In this document: positions 33,844 through 41,720 of the stretch, one piece after another
How positions within the stretch are numbered: position 1 is the stretch's first letter
Layout: each line of letters begins with the position of its first letter
From: CBDFKU01 sp965248975
GTDB taxonomy: Bacteria; Chloroflexota; Dehalococcoidia; Lucifugimonadales; JAGWBF01
Length of the DNA: 64,000 nt
Assembly (NCBI GenBank): GCA_965248975.1
Contig: CBDFKU010000008.1
Location: 6,750 to 70,749, forward strand
Direction: 5' to 3'
The notes under the pieces: model-generated
Seen by the model: only the letters and a program-made list of their open reading frames with translations
Database searches by the model: none
What the model was told of the DNA's origin: nothing
Program-made: the position numbers and the translations under genes

Positions 33844-35789
33844 TATCCCGGGTTGTCTCGCCAGACGACCTCGTGGACGCGCTCCTCTTCGGTAAAACCC
33901 TTGAGGGGCTTCAATCCGTGGTCAACGAACTGCAGGCCCGACGAGCTCCCCGCCAGCTTGCGGAACAGGTCCGACACCAGTATCTGCTCTCCGGCTGCCT
34001 GGTCCATCACCCGAGCTGCCAGGACAACGGCGGTGCCGAAAAAGTCTTCGCCCTCTTTGATGGTCTCGCCGACGTTTATCCCCATCCGGACCTTCAGCTG
34101 CCGGTCGGCCTGGCGTTGATTATACTTACTGAGACTCCTCTGTATGTCCATGGCACAGGCGACGGCCTTCCTGGTGCTGGAAAACACGACCATGAACCCA
34201 TCGCCCATGGCCTTGACCTCGAAGCCGCCGTGGCTGTCCACCTGCTCTCGTATGATGCCGTTGTGGACCATTAGCAGCTCCTGGTTCTCCTCGTCCCCAA
34301 GCCGGGTCAGCAGCTCGGTCGAACCCTCCAGGTCGGTAAACAGGATACTGACCGTTCCCTCCATAGACGCCATCTGGTTGGCCCGGTTGCGCTCGGCCTC
34401 CGTCACCGTGGACAGCGCCTCCAGCACTCGATCGGCGGCGACGCCTCCGTCCCTTGCACCGGTCTCACCCATCAGCTCCTGGAAGGGTAGCCTGGAGGAG
34501 GTAAGCAGCTCCAGGATACGATTCGAGGTGCGTGGATCAGACAGCCATCGGGCAAACAGCTCCCTGTACCGCGTATTGGTCTTGGACAGCCACTGGAGGG
34601 CGGGGGCGGCTTCTTTCTGCGGCAGGGATGCGGTGATCATGCTCTCCAGCCGTTGTCGCTCTTCCTGGCTCTCCATGTCCGAGTTCGCGGCGGTAAGCTC
34701 ACCGGCGATCCAGCGCAGGATGGTGGTGGAGCCCAGGGCATACCCTTCGTCCTGTCTGACCGCCAGCCCCCGGTTGACCAGCTTTCCCAGGCCTACCCCG
34801 GCGTGAATGTACCAACCCTCCAGGTCGGCCGGCTGCCAGTATTTCAGCGGTCCTTGGGACTCGTTCTCCAGAATCGCAAGCAGGGCCAGGACGGTCCTCT
34901 CGTTTTCCGAGGAGTTCTGCCAGTAGTTCTCCAGGTGAGGGGCGGCAGCCTCCTTTACCCTTTGCTCCACATAGTAGACACGCCGGGACTCGTCCTCCAC
35001 CTGGTCGTGTGCCTCGAACAGAAAGTGGAGAGCCATCTGCGCGAAGAAGGGCACCCGCCCGGAGAGGGCCAGGAGTTGGTCCATCTCGGGCTCTGGAAAA
35101 GAGATGCCCGAGTCCGCCAGGTACGTATCCAGCATCTCTGCGATGTCGTCCCTGGAGAAGGGCTGAAGGTTGATGGTGGCGAAGATATTGAAGAAGGGCG
35201 AGCTACGGACCTCTTCAGAGTGGGAGATCTCCACCAGGTCGACCCGGGTGGAGGTTACCAGGGCCAGATCGTGATGAATCGCCAGGGAGCGAAGCCCGTA
35301 GTAGAAATCCGGCCCGAAGTTGGCGTTGTTGCCCAGGTTCTCGAACTCGTCGATTAGGAGGACGACGCTCAGGTCACGGTCCTCCATACTGTCCAGGGCC
35401 TCTGCAAGGTCGTAGGTGTCGATGGATTCGTACTGGCTGACGTCCCGGATCTCCTTTTTCAGGTCCTCGTTCTCCACCCTGGACGCGATCCGCCTGAGCA
35501 TGTGCTGGTAGAGGCGGGTGGGGGTGCTGGTGGCGTTGATCATCTCCAGGTCCAAATACACGAAGAGGTATGATTCGGGATCGAGGCCGTAAGCCTGAAC
35601 GGTATCGGAGTGGGCTATGTAGTTCAGCAGGGAGGTCTTACCAGACCGGCGCTCGCCCACTATGGAGCTGCTTTCGAACTCGGCGTTGCGCAGTCGCATG
35701 TAGACCTGCTTGACCTCCCGCCGCCTCCCAACGAAGCGCTTCGAGTCGGATATTGGGTTGCCATAGGTGAAAGGATTGACCGCCGCCAC
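33843..35789 (-). CDS. ATPase fused to class III adenylate/guanylate cyclase
   Basis: 648 residues. Residues 1-400 are a STAND/ORC-like ATPase: FVGRRREVKQVYMRL, Walker A GERRSGKTS and Walker B VVLLIDEFENLG. A helical winged region follows. Residues from about 470 form a class III cyclase catalytic domain: ILFTDLEGSTELLTRLG (first metal Asp), KAMGDGFMVVFSS (second metal Asp) and VRMGINVGE. Both metal aspartates are present, so catalysis is plausible. The GTG at 35789 has GGGAGGG upstream. It leads an operon with the cohesin-like gene, with a Crp-family gene next. The cyclase is therefore a possible source of that regulator's ligand. Confidence 0.88.
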   Translation of the reverse strand: MAAVNPFTYGNPISDSKRFVGRRREVKQVYMRLRNAEFESSSIVGERRSGKTSLLNYIAHSDTVQAYGLDPESYLFVYLDLEMINATSTPTRLYQHMLRRIASRVENEDLKKEIRDVSQYESIDTYDLAEALDSMEDRDLSVVLLIDEFENLGNNANFGPDFYYGLRSLAIHHDLALVTSTRVDLVEISHSEEVRSSPFFNIFATINLQPFSRDDIAEMLDTYLADSGISFPEPEMDQLLALSGRVPFFAQMALHFLFEAHDQVEDESRRVYYVEQRVKEAAAPHLENYWQNSSENERTVLALLAILENESQGPLKYWQPADLEGWYIHAGVGLGKLVNRGLAVRQDEGYALGSTTILRWIAGELTAANSDMESQEERQRLESMITASLPQKEAAPALQWLSKTNTRYRELFARWLSDPRTSNRILELLTSSRLPFQELMGETGARDGGVAADRVLEALSTVTEAERNRANQMASMEGTVSILFTDLEGSTELLTRLGDEENQELLMVHNGIIREQVDSHGGFEVKAMGDGFMVVFSSTRKAVACAMDIQRSLSKYNQRQADRQLKVRMGINVGETIKEGEDFFGTAVVLAARVMDQAAGEQILVSDLFRKLAGSSSGLQFVDHGLKPLKGFTEEERVHEVVWRDNPG

Positions 35790-35810
35790 TGTAACCCTCC
35801 CACGTCAAAC

Positions 35811-35871
35811 GCTGCCCATTTTGGGCAGCCGGCCACGACACTACCTCCGGACGGATGTCTCTCCGGACGGA
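35811..35871. repeat. Hairpin and 11-bp direct repeats upstream of the cyclase gene
   Basis: GCTGCCCA/TGGGCAGC (35811-35818 and 35822-35829) forms an 8-bp hairpin with a three-base loop. CTCCGGACGGA occurs twice, at 35845 and 35861, a 16-base period. Both lie in the 395-base divergent spacer between the cyclase and DUF503 genes; they could be regulator sites. Confidence 0.6.
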
Positions 35872-35997
35872 AACTGCCAGCCAGGCCGCCCCTGCAGGAG
35901 GCCCTTTCCCCAAACTATCCAGACTACATAGCATTCTATCATATATGTCGTAGCCGGCACGCAAGAGCGGAAACCATGTCTTAACGAGTACACAAGA

Positions 35998-36026
35998 TTG
36001 TCACTTTCTGGCCACTTTGGTATACT
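35998..36026 (+). promoter_or_regulatory. Predicted sigma70 promoter for the DUF503-helicase operon
   Basis: TTGTCA at 35998-36003, a 17-base spacer and TATACT at 36021-36026. The transcript would have a leader of about 150 nt before the GTG at 36185. The remainder of this spacer shows no further gene. Confidence 0.65.
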
Positions 36027-36184
36027 TGACGCGATATTTCGTCGTCATGATGGCGCCGGGGGGAGCTTCGCCGGGCCAATGGTGTCTACTGAGGCTAGGA
36101 GACCCGGCCTGGACCTCGACTAGCTACTCAAGCTTTCTTCTCTCGGCGACGCAGACGGGTCATTTCACGGGGTGGGGGTGAGGC

Positions 36185-36481
36185 GTGCACGTAGGCGTTT
36201 GTCGTGCCAGCTTGAGGCTGCCGGGCAACCAGGGCCTGAAGGGGAAACGGCGAATATCGCAATCCATACTCACCAGGGTTCGGGCCAAGTTCAACGTCTC
36301 CATCGCCGAGGTAGAGGACAACGACCTCTGGCAGCGTCTGACCCTCGGCATCTCCTGTGTCAGCAACGATAGTCGTCACGCCAACGAGATCCTCTCCAAG
36401 GTCCTCCAGTACATCGAGGAGGCGAGGGCCGGAGAGGTAGAGCTTCTGGACTACGAGCTGGAGATGGTCTCCGGCATTTAA
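36185..36481 (+). CDS. DUF503 (YlxP-like) protein
   Basis: 98 residues matching the DUF503 family: MHVGVCRASLRLPGNQGLKG, KRRISQSILTRVRAKFNVSI, AEVEDNDLWQRLTLGISCVS and NDSRHANEILSKVLQYIEEA. A ferredoxin-like fold of unknown function, often found near ribosome-maturation genes as YlxP. The GTG start is dictated by the conserved N-terminus. It ends nine bases before the helicase gene, so the two are probably cotranscribed. Confidence 0.88.
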   Translation: MHVGVCRASLRLPGNQGLKGKRRISQSILTRVRAKFNVSIAEVEDNDLWQRLTLGISCVSNDSRHANEILSKVLQYIEEARAGEVELLDYELEMVSGI

Positions 36482-36490
36482 GGACTCCCC

Positions 36491-38797
36491 ATGGACGCCA
36501 CGGCCTTCTTGAACCACCTGAAAAAGTCGCCGACCTACAGGCGGCAGCTGGTCCATGTGGAGCACATACCAGCCCGTGGGGCCTCCAGCGGCGTGCTCGA
36601 TACCCTGTTACACCCGGATATCCTGCGGTCCCTGCAGGCCAGGGAGCTCTGGCCGCTGTACAGCCATCAGGCCGAAGCGCTGAACAACCTAGGTAGCGGC
36701 GACAACGTCATCGTCGCCACTCCCGCCGCCAGCGGCAAGAGTCTGTGCTACCACCTCCCCGTGCTGGACTCCCTACTGGACGACCCCGGCAGCCGGGCGC
36801 TGTACATATTCCCCACCAAGGCCCTCGCCCAGGACCAGCTCAGGGCATTGACGGAGCTGGCCGAAGGGCTGCCACTCCAGGCAGCCATATTCGACGGCGA
36901 CACCCCTCCCGCCGAGCGGCCCGGGATCAAGAAGTCCACCCAGGTTCTTTTGACTAACCCCGACATGCTGCACCTGGGCATACTGCCCAACCACCGGACG
37001 TGGCACCGCCTGATCCAGGGGCTCCGATACGTGGTCCTGGACGAGGCCCACGCCTATCGCGGCGTCTTCGGGTCCCACATCTCCAACGTCCTGCGAAGGC
37101 TGAGGCGGCTTTGCCGGGCTTACGGCAGTGATCCCCAGTTCATCCTGTGCTCGGCCACCATCGCCAACCCGGGGGAGCTGGCCCACCGGCTCACCGGCCT
37201 GTCGTTCAAGGTAATCGACACGGACGGCGCGCCCTTTGGGGGCAAGAAGTTCGCCTTCTGGAACCCACCCATCGTGGACCCGGCCAAGTCGGCGCGGCGC
37301 AGCACCAACACCGAGGCGGCCACCCTGTTCTCGCAGCTAGTCGCTCGCGGGATCAGGACTATGGCCTTCGTAAGGACCCGCCGCGTGGCCGAGCTGGTCT
37401 ACCTGTACGCCCGGGGACAGCTGGAAGAAGAAGGGGCCGGCATGGGCTCGAAGATAAGCCCCTACCGGGCCAGCTACCTCCCCGAGGACCGGCGACGCAT
37501 CGAGAAGGCCCTGGTCGAGGGGGAGCTGACAGGCGTGGCCACCACCAACGCCCTGGAGTTGGGCATCGACGTGGGCAGCCTGGACGCCACCGTCATAACG
37601 GGCTATCCCGGCAGCATAGCCAGCACCTGGCAGCAGGCCGGACGTAGCGGCAGGCGCGGGGAAGAGTCCCTCTCCATCCTGGTGGGCCAGGGCAATCCCC
37701 TGGACCAGTACCTCATGGCCCATCCAAAGGCCTTCTTCGGGCGACCGGTGGAGAACGCCCTCATATCCCCGGAGAACCCCCACATCATTCAGCCTCACCT
37801 GCTGTGCGCCGCCTACGAATCACCCCTCACCCCGGAAGACGAGGATATATTCGGTCCCGGCATGGCCGGGCACCTGGACAACATGGCCCACTTGGGTCTG
37901 CTCAGGCAGGTCAACGACAAGTGGCACATCTCCACCTCGGTTTCCTATCCGGCGGAGGAGGTGAACATCCGCTCCACCTCGCCCCATGGCTACCTAGTAG
38001 TGGTCGAGGAGTCGGGGGTCATCCTGGAGACGGTGGAGGAGGCCGCGGCCTTCCACCAGCTACACCCCGGGGCCGTCTACCTCCACCGCGGCGAGCCATA
38101 CCTGGTGAGCAGGCTGGACCAGGCTTCGCGAACGGCCTACGTCGGCCACAACGACGGCACCTACTACACCCAGACCAAGGACATCACCGACATCAGGATC
38201 CGTGGCGTGCGCCGGTCCCGGACCGCCGGTGGAGTGGATGTGTATCTTGGGGACGTGGAAGTGACCAACCACGTGCTGGGTTTCAAGAAGCGGAGGCCCT
38301 TTACCGAGGAGGCCTTAGGGGAGGAGCCCCTGGACCTGCCGCCGCGGCGCTTCAACACCGTCGCCCTCTGGTTCGACATCCCTCAGCACGTTCTGGAGCT
38401 GGCCACCAGTGCCCGAATGGACCTGGCCGGTGGCCTCCACGCCGCCGAGCACGCCGCCATAGGGGTGCTGCCGCTGTACGCTCTCTGCGACCGCAACGAC
38501 ATCGGGGGCGTTTCCACACCCCTCCACCCCGACACGGGGAAGCCCCAGATCTTCATCTACGACGGGCACCCTGGCGGCATAGGGATCGCGGAGCGTGGGT
38601 ACGAGATAATCGAGGAGCTGTGGGCCACCACCCTCGAGGCGGTCTCGGAGTGTCAGTGCGCCAGCGGCTGCCCAAGCTGCATCCAGTCGCCCAAGTGCGG
38701 CAACAACAACCATCCCCTGGACAAAGGGGTGGCGACCGTTATGTTAAGCGCATTATCTCCCGGACGGGAGTCGGACTCGTTAGAAAAAAGACCCTAG
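36491..38797 (+). CDS. MrfA/YprA-type DEAH-box helicase with DUF1998
   Basis: A 768-residue SF2 helicase. Q-region YSHQAEAL, Walker A ATPAASGKS (76-84), DEAH at 184-187 (VVLDEAHAYRG), SAT motif ILCSATIANPGE, and the helicase C lobe with TNALELGIDVGSLDATV and QQAGRSGRRGEE. The C-terminal DUF1998/MZB domain contains the cysteine cluster CQCASGCPSCIQSPKCGNNN. Relatives are Bacillus MrfA (mitomycin C lesion repair) and Hrq1. MrfB, the exonuclease partner in Bacillus, is not adjacent. Its 3' end overlaps the convergent lipoprotein gene by four bases. Confidence 0.93.
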   Translation: MDATAFLNHLKKSPTYRRQLVHVEHIPARGASSGVLDTLLHPDILRSLQARELWPLYSHQAEALNNLGSGDNVIVATPAASGKSLCYHLPVLDSLLDDPGSRALYIFPTKALAQDQLRALTELAEGLPLQAAIFDGDTPPAERPGIKKSTQVLLTNPDMLHLGILPNHRTWHRLIQGLRYVVLDEAHAYRGVFGSHISNVLRRLRRLCRAYGSDPQFILCSATIANPGELAHRLTGLSFKVIDTDGAPFGGKKFAFWNPPIVDPAKSARRSTNTEAATLFSQLVARGIRTMAFVRTRRVAELVYLYARGQLEEEGAGMGSKISPYRASYLPEDRRRIEKALVEGELTGVATTNALELGIDVGSLDATVITGYPGSIASTWQQAGRSGRRGEESLSILVGQGNPLDQYLMAHPKAFFGRPVENALISPENPHIIQPHLLCAAYESPLTPEDEDIFGPGMAGHLDNMAHLGLLRQVNDKWHISTSVSYPAEEVNIRSTSPHGYLVVVEESGVILETVEEAAAFHQLHPGAVYLHRGEPYLVSRLDQASRTAYVGHNDGTYYTQTKDITDIRIRGVRRSRTAGGVDVYLGDVEVTNHVLGFKKRRPFTEEALGEEPLDLPPRRFNTVALWFDIPQHVLELATSARMDLAGGLHAAEHAAIGVLPLYALCDRNDIGGVSTPLHPDTGKPQIFIYDGHPGGIGIAERGYEIIEELWATTLEAVSECQCASGCPSCIQSPKCGNNNHPLDKGVATVMLSALSPGRESDSLEKRP

Positions 38798-39156
38798 CGC
38801 GAGATTTCAACTCTGGTGGCGATGTTGTTCGCCGGGTTGTACGTGGCGGTCACTTCCGACCCGATTCGATCGACGAGATCATCCAACGCCCCATCAGCTT
38901 CGTCAACTATGACCGCAGCGGCGGGTGTTACGCTCAGCACAAGCACGGCGCCGAGCGGAGTTGTGACGTTGACGATACGGCGCGGGAGATCAACGAACGT
39001 AAGCGTGCCCGAGACCGTAGCCGTGACGGCGGCCTCCGGCGTTGCCGTGACGGGTACGCTGGGCTCTTGCCGGGACTCCGTCACCGCACCTCCTCCGCAG
39101 CTCGTGAGAAGTGCCACGACTATTAAAGCTCGCCAAGCTCCGCCTGACAACCGCAT
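38794..39156 (-). CDS. Small lipoprotein
   Basis: 120 residues from the ATG at 39156 (a TTG 15 bases upstream is possible). Signal peptide with lipobox ALLTSC, then a short Thr-rich linker and one small beta-rich domain (SGTLTFVDLPRRIVNVTTPL ... ATYNPANNIATRVEI), similar to OB-like DUF5666-type domains. Envelope-anchored; function unknown. Convergent with the helicase. Confidence 0.7.
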   Translation of the reverse strand: MRLSGGAWRALIVVALLTSCGGGAVTESRQEPSVPVTATPEAAVTATVSGTLTFVDLPRRIVNVTTPLGAVLVLSVTPAAAVIVDEADGALDDLVDRIGSEVTATYNPANNIATRVEISR

Positions 39157-39177
39157 CTTCGCCCGGCCCAAAAGCGA

Positions 39178-39609
39178 CTAGTCTCCAGGGGCCGGCGACA
39201 GCTCGTAGAGCTGGGTCCTGGCCTTGATCTGCTCGTCCCATCCCCGGGAACGTATGTCGATCATCAGCCCTTCCGGCCCCCTATACTTGCGGTTGGCCTT
39301 GCTGCTCCCCGGGCACTCGGTGGACCCGGCCGACTCTATGTCCTTGCACGCCTCTTCCAGGTCGTCGACGTAGAAACCGATGTGGTGCACGCCGGGGACC
39401 GTGGTGGCGCCGTCTCCCAGGTCGGGGGCCTCGTCGCTGCCGTGCTTCAGGACTGCGAAGTATATGTACCCATCGGTCAGCCAGATGCCCTCGTCGCCGG
39501 TGTCGGCCGGTCTCCGTCGCAGCTCCTCAAGGCCGAAGACCTCCTTGTAGAATTCGGCGGTCTTGGCCGGGTCCGGCGTCGACAGGGCTATGTGCTTGAT
39601 CCTTGCCAT
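39178..39609 (-). CDS. VOC-superfamily (glyoxalase-like) protein
   Basis: A 143-residue vicinal oxygen chelate protein. RIKHIALSTPDPAKTAEFYK and GVHHIGFYVDDLEEACKDIE are the two halves of the betaalphabetabetabeta fold with metal-ligand His (H6 and the His of HHIGF). The C-terminal Glu ligand may be in the RGPEGLMIDIRS segment. Could be a lyase, epimerase or dioxygenase; substrate unknown. It lies 38 bases downstream of the alpha/beta hydrolase on the same strand. Confidence 0.85.
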   Translation of the reverse strand: MARIKHIALSTPDPAKTAEFYKEVFGLEELRRRPADTGDEGIWLTDGYIYFAVLKHGSDEAPDLGDGATTVPGVHHIGFYVDDLEEACKDIESAGSTECPGSSKANRKYRGPEGLMIDIRSRGWDEQIKARTQLYELSPAPGD

Positions 39610-39647
39610 GATTCACTCCTCGACGATGGATTTGACGGCTGGAGCGG

Positions 39648-40574
39648 CTACAGGGGATGCTTGCCCAGGAAGTCCAGCACCACTTCGGCGAGCGCCGCTG
39701 GCACGAAGTCGGGGGCGTTGTCGTCGGCCCCTTTCAGCACGAAGTTCTCGCAGTTGGGCACTAGCTCCGCTACTCTGTTTCCGCGAAGGTTGTAGTACAC
39801 CTCGTAAGGACTATCGGGCTCGATGTGAAGCGTCGGTGACTGGATCCGAGTTAGCGGCGCCTTCGTGTCCCGTGAGTAGAGGGACAGCATGAGCTGAAGC
39901 AGGTGCTCGGAGCTGGCCATGGTGTCCACCACCCACTGATCTAGGAACTTACGCTGCTCAGGGGTGATGAACCGATCGGGGCCTCGGGAAGGTCCGGGGT
40001 GGAAGACCGAACTGAACAGCGACTCCGGGTTGCGATGCCAGTCGGGGGAAGGCGGCCTCGCCGTGTGCAGCCAGTTCCTGAACAGGTACCCATAGGCCCG
40101 CATCCACAACGAGGTCAGGTGCGAGCCGTCATTGGCCGAGCCCCACCTGGGGACCTCCGTCCTGGTATTCTCCAGCATCCTCTCCCGCTCTTCCTCGGTC
40201 TCAATCAGGGGATACTGGATGATCAGGGCGGCCACCCGCTGGGGCCAGGCGGCGGCCGCTTCCACGGCCACGACGGAGCCGGTGTGCCAGCCCAGGACAT
40301 GAGTCCTCTCGATGTTCAGCGCATCCAGGAAGTGCACCGTGTTTCGCGCCAGGTCCATCATCGCGTCGTCGGTGTCCGTCGGAGGAGGGCTGGAGTTCCC
40401 GTACCCTAGCATGTCAATGGCGATAGCCCGGTAGCGGTGGGACAGCAGGGGGATCAGGTTCTTGAACATGTGGAGGGAACGGGGCGTCTGGTGCAGGAGC
40501 AGCAGGGGTTCTCCCTGGCCCTCCTCCACGTAGTGGACCTGGCCTTCAAGAGTATCTGCATAGCCCCATTTCAT
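39648..40574 (-). CDS. Alpha/beta-hydrolase-fold protein with atypical nucleophile elbow
   Basis: 308 residues from the ATG at 40574 (GGAG seven bases upstream). The fold is clear: PLLLLHQTPRSLHMFKNLIP, YRAIAIDMLGYGNS and ERTHVLGWHTGSVVAVEAAA. The elbow reads G-W-H-T-G where esterases have G-x-S-x-G, and the C-terminal catalytic His region reads KGADDNAPDF without His. The usual Ser-His hydrolase chemistry is therefore unlikely as written. It may use the elbow His differently or bind without hydrolysis. Member of a run of short metabolic genes on this strand. Confidence 0.85.
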   Translation of the reverse strand: MKWGYADTLEGQVHYVEEGQGEPLLLLHQTPRSLHMFKNLIPLLSHRYRAIAIDMLGYGNSSPPPTDTDDAMMDLARNTVHFLDALNIERTHVLGWHTGSVVAVEAAAAWPQRVAALIIQYPLIETEEERERMLENTRTEVPRWGSANDGSHLTSLWMRAYGYLFRNWLHTARPPSPDWHRNPESLFSSVFHPGPSRGPDRFITPEQRKFLDQWVVDTMASSEHLLQLMLSLYSRDTKAPLTRIQSPTLHIEPDSPYEVYYNLRGNRVAELVPNCENFVLKGADDNAPDFVPAALAEVVLDFLGKHPL

Positions 40575-40627
40575 GCTCGTCTCCAGCGAAGGACCGTCGG
40601 CGTCAGTGGATCGCACGGCAAGTGCGG

Positions 40628-40903
40628 CTACGCGGTTCTGGCGCCCAGCCTCTCGTTTATGGCCTTCATCATGTCCTGTAGGTCGGGGAAGATGTGGGCG
40701 TCGGCCTCGTGGCGGTGCTCGCCCACCAGCTCGCCGTCGATGCGGATGTCGAACTTGCCGTGGCCTCCGGGTATCAGCTTGAAGGACCCGATGTGGTCAC
40801 CGGCGCGGTTCAGGGCCTCGCCCGCCATCCAGGCGGCTCTCAGGGCGTGGCCTCAATGGTGGCAGTAGAGGATCTCGATGTCCAGCTTGCCGTCCTGCGC
40901 CAT
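40628..40903 (-). CDS. SelW/Rdx-family selenoprotein (in-frame UGA as Sec17)
   Basis: From the ATG at 40903 the frame reads MAQDGKLDIEILYCHH, then TGA (40855-40853), then GHALRAAWMAGEALNRAGDH ... IPGGHGKFDIRIDGELVGEH to a stop at 40628: 91 residues. This is the thioredoxin-like Rdx (SelW/SelT) fold: beta strand, CxxU redox motif, helix LRAAWMAGEAL, then the conserved GxxGxFxIxxDGE. UGA sits exactly where other members have Sec or Cys (C14-H-H-U17). AGGAGGTG lies before the ATG, and no other start explains the downstream frame. A small hairpin follows the UGA. Role: probable thiol redox protein. Confidence 0.8.
40822..40836 (-). promoter_or_regulatory. Candidate bacterial SECIS hairpin
   Basis: In the mRNA, 16 nt after the UGA, CCGCC-UGGAU-GGCGG forms a perfect five-pair hairpin with a five-base loop. 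Loop distance (21 nt from UGA) and a G among the first two loop bases fit the published general model for bacterial SECIS elements. Short and GC-rich, so chance cannot be excluded. Confidence 0.5.
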
Positions 40904-40964
40904 GAGGCACCTCCTGTACTCCGGGCGATTGGTAGATGAATCATATTTCAGGGCCGTAAGGGTG

Positions 40965-41720
40965 TCAATCGCGGTGCCGGTCCAGCGACGCCAGGAACTC
41001 GTCCAGAGTATGAAGGTAGGGCTCGCCTCCAGCGATGTAGGTATCGTTGTGGGCGGCCCCTTCGATGACGTAGAACCGCTTCGGCTCGCGGGCGGCCTCG
41101 TAGAGCTTCCGCCCCTGGGCCATGGGCACCACCTCGTCCAGGTCTCCATGAAGAATCAGCAGCGGGGATGACACCTGGCCTATCCTGGACAGCGAGTCGT
41201 ACTTGTTGGGGATCAGCAAATGCACCGGGAGGCGGGGGTAAGCGACCTTCGCCATCTCCCGGACAGAGGCGAAGGGTGACTCCAGAATCAACCCGTAGAG
41301 GGTGCTTCTGCAGGCCAACCAGACGGCCACGGCGGCGCCCAGGGATCTGCCGAAGTAGACGATCTTCCCGGGGTCGACATCCTGCCGGGAGACCAGATAG
41401 TCCAGCGCGCCCACGGCGTCGCGATACGTCCCCCGCTCCGAGGGCCGGCCGTCACTGAGCCCATAGCCCCGGTAGTCGAACAGGAAGATGTTGACCCCCA
41501 GACGGCTGCTGAGGAGGGTCAGATCCTCCAGGCGGTGGCTTACGTTGCCTCCATTGCCGTGGAACCACAGCCAGGTGACATCGCCGGCGCCGGGCACGAA
41601 CCAGCCGTGCAGGCTCATGCCATCGCTGGCGGGGAAGCGTAGGTCTTCGTATTGAAGGCCCCACTGGGCAGGGGTCTCCGCCACCTCCTTCGTGGGGAAG
41701 AAGAGGAACCGGTCTATCAG
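40965..41720 (-). CDS. Serine alpha/beta hydrolase (BAAT/acyl-hydrolase-like), CTG start
   Basis: 251 residues. FHGNGGNVSHRLEDL (oxyanion region), YRGYGLSDGRPSE, nucleophile elbow GRSLGAAVAVWLA, acid D in HGDLDEVVPM and His in EGAAHNDTY: a complete Ser-Asp-His triad. Conserved N-terminus IDRFLFFPT demands a start close to 41720. The only codon available is CTG, overlapping the TGA of the upstream ABC permease (CTGA), with AAGGA before it. Longer frames running to 42410 are antisense-free read-through of the permease region in the wrong frame. Confidence 0.82.
   Translation of the reverse strand: MIDRFLFFPTKEVAETPAQWGLQYEDLRFPASDGMSLHGWFVPGAGDVTWLWFHGNGGNVSHRLEDLTLLSSRLGVNIFLFDYRGYGLSDGRPSERGTYRDAVGALDYLVSRQDVDPGKIVYFGRSLGAAVAVWLACRSTLYGLILESPFASVREMAKVAYPRLPVHLLIPNKYDSLSRIGQVSSPLLILHGDLDEVVPMAQGRKLYEAAREPKRFYVIEGAAHNDTYIAGGEPYLHTLDEFLASLDRHRD

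Noticed and set aside
33130..33895. Gly/Val-rich plus-strand frame
   Set aside because: It is the complement of the Thr/Pro-rich linker of the cohesin-like gene; it has no domain of its own.
38794..39126. Plus-strand continuation beyond the helicase stop
   Set aside because: The minus strand carries a signal peptide with lipobox, while the plus-strand reading has no family features.
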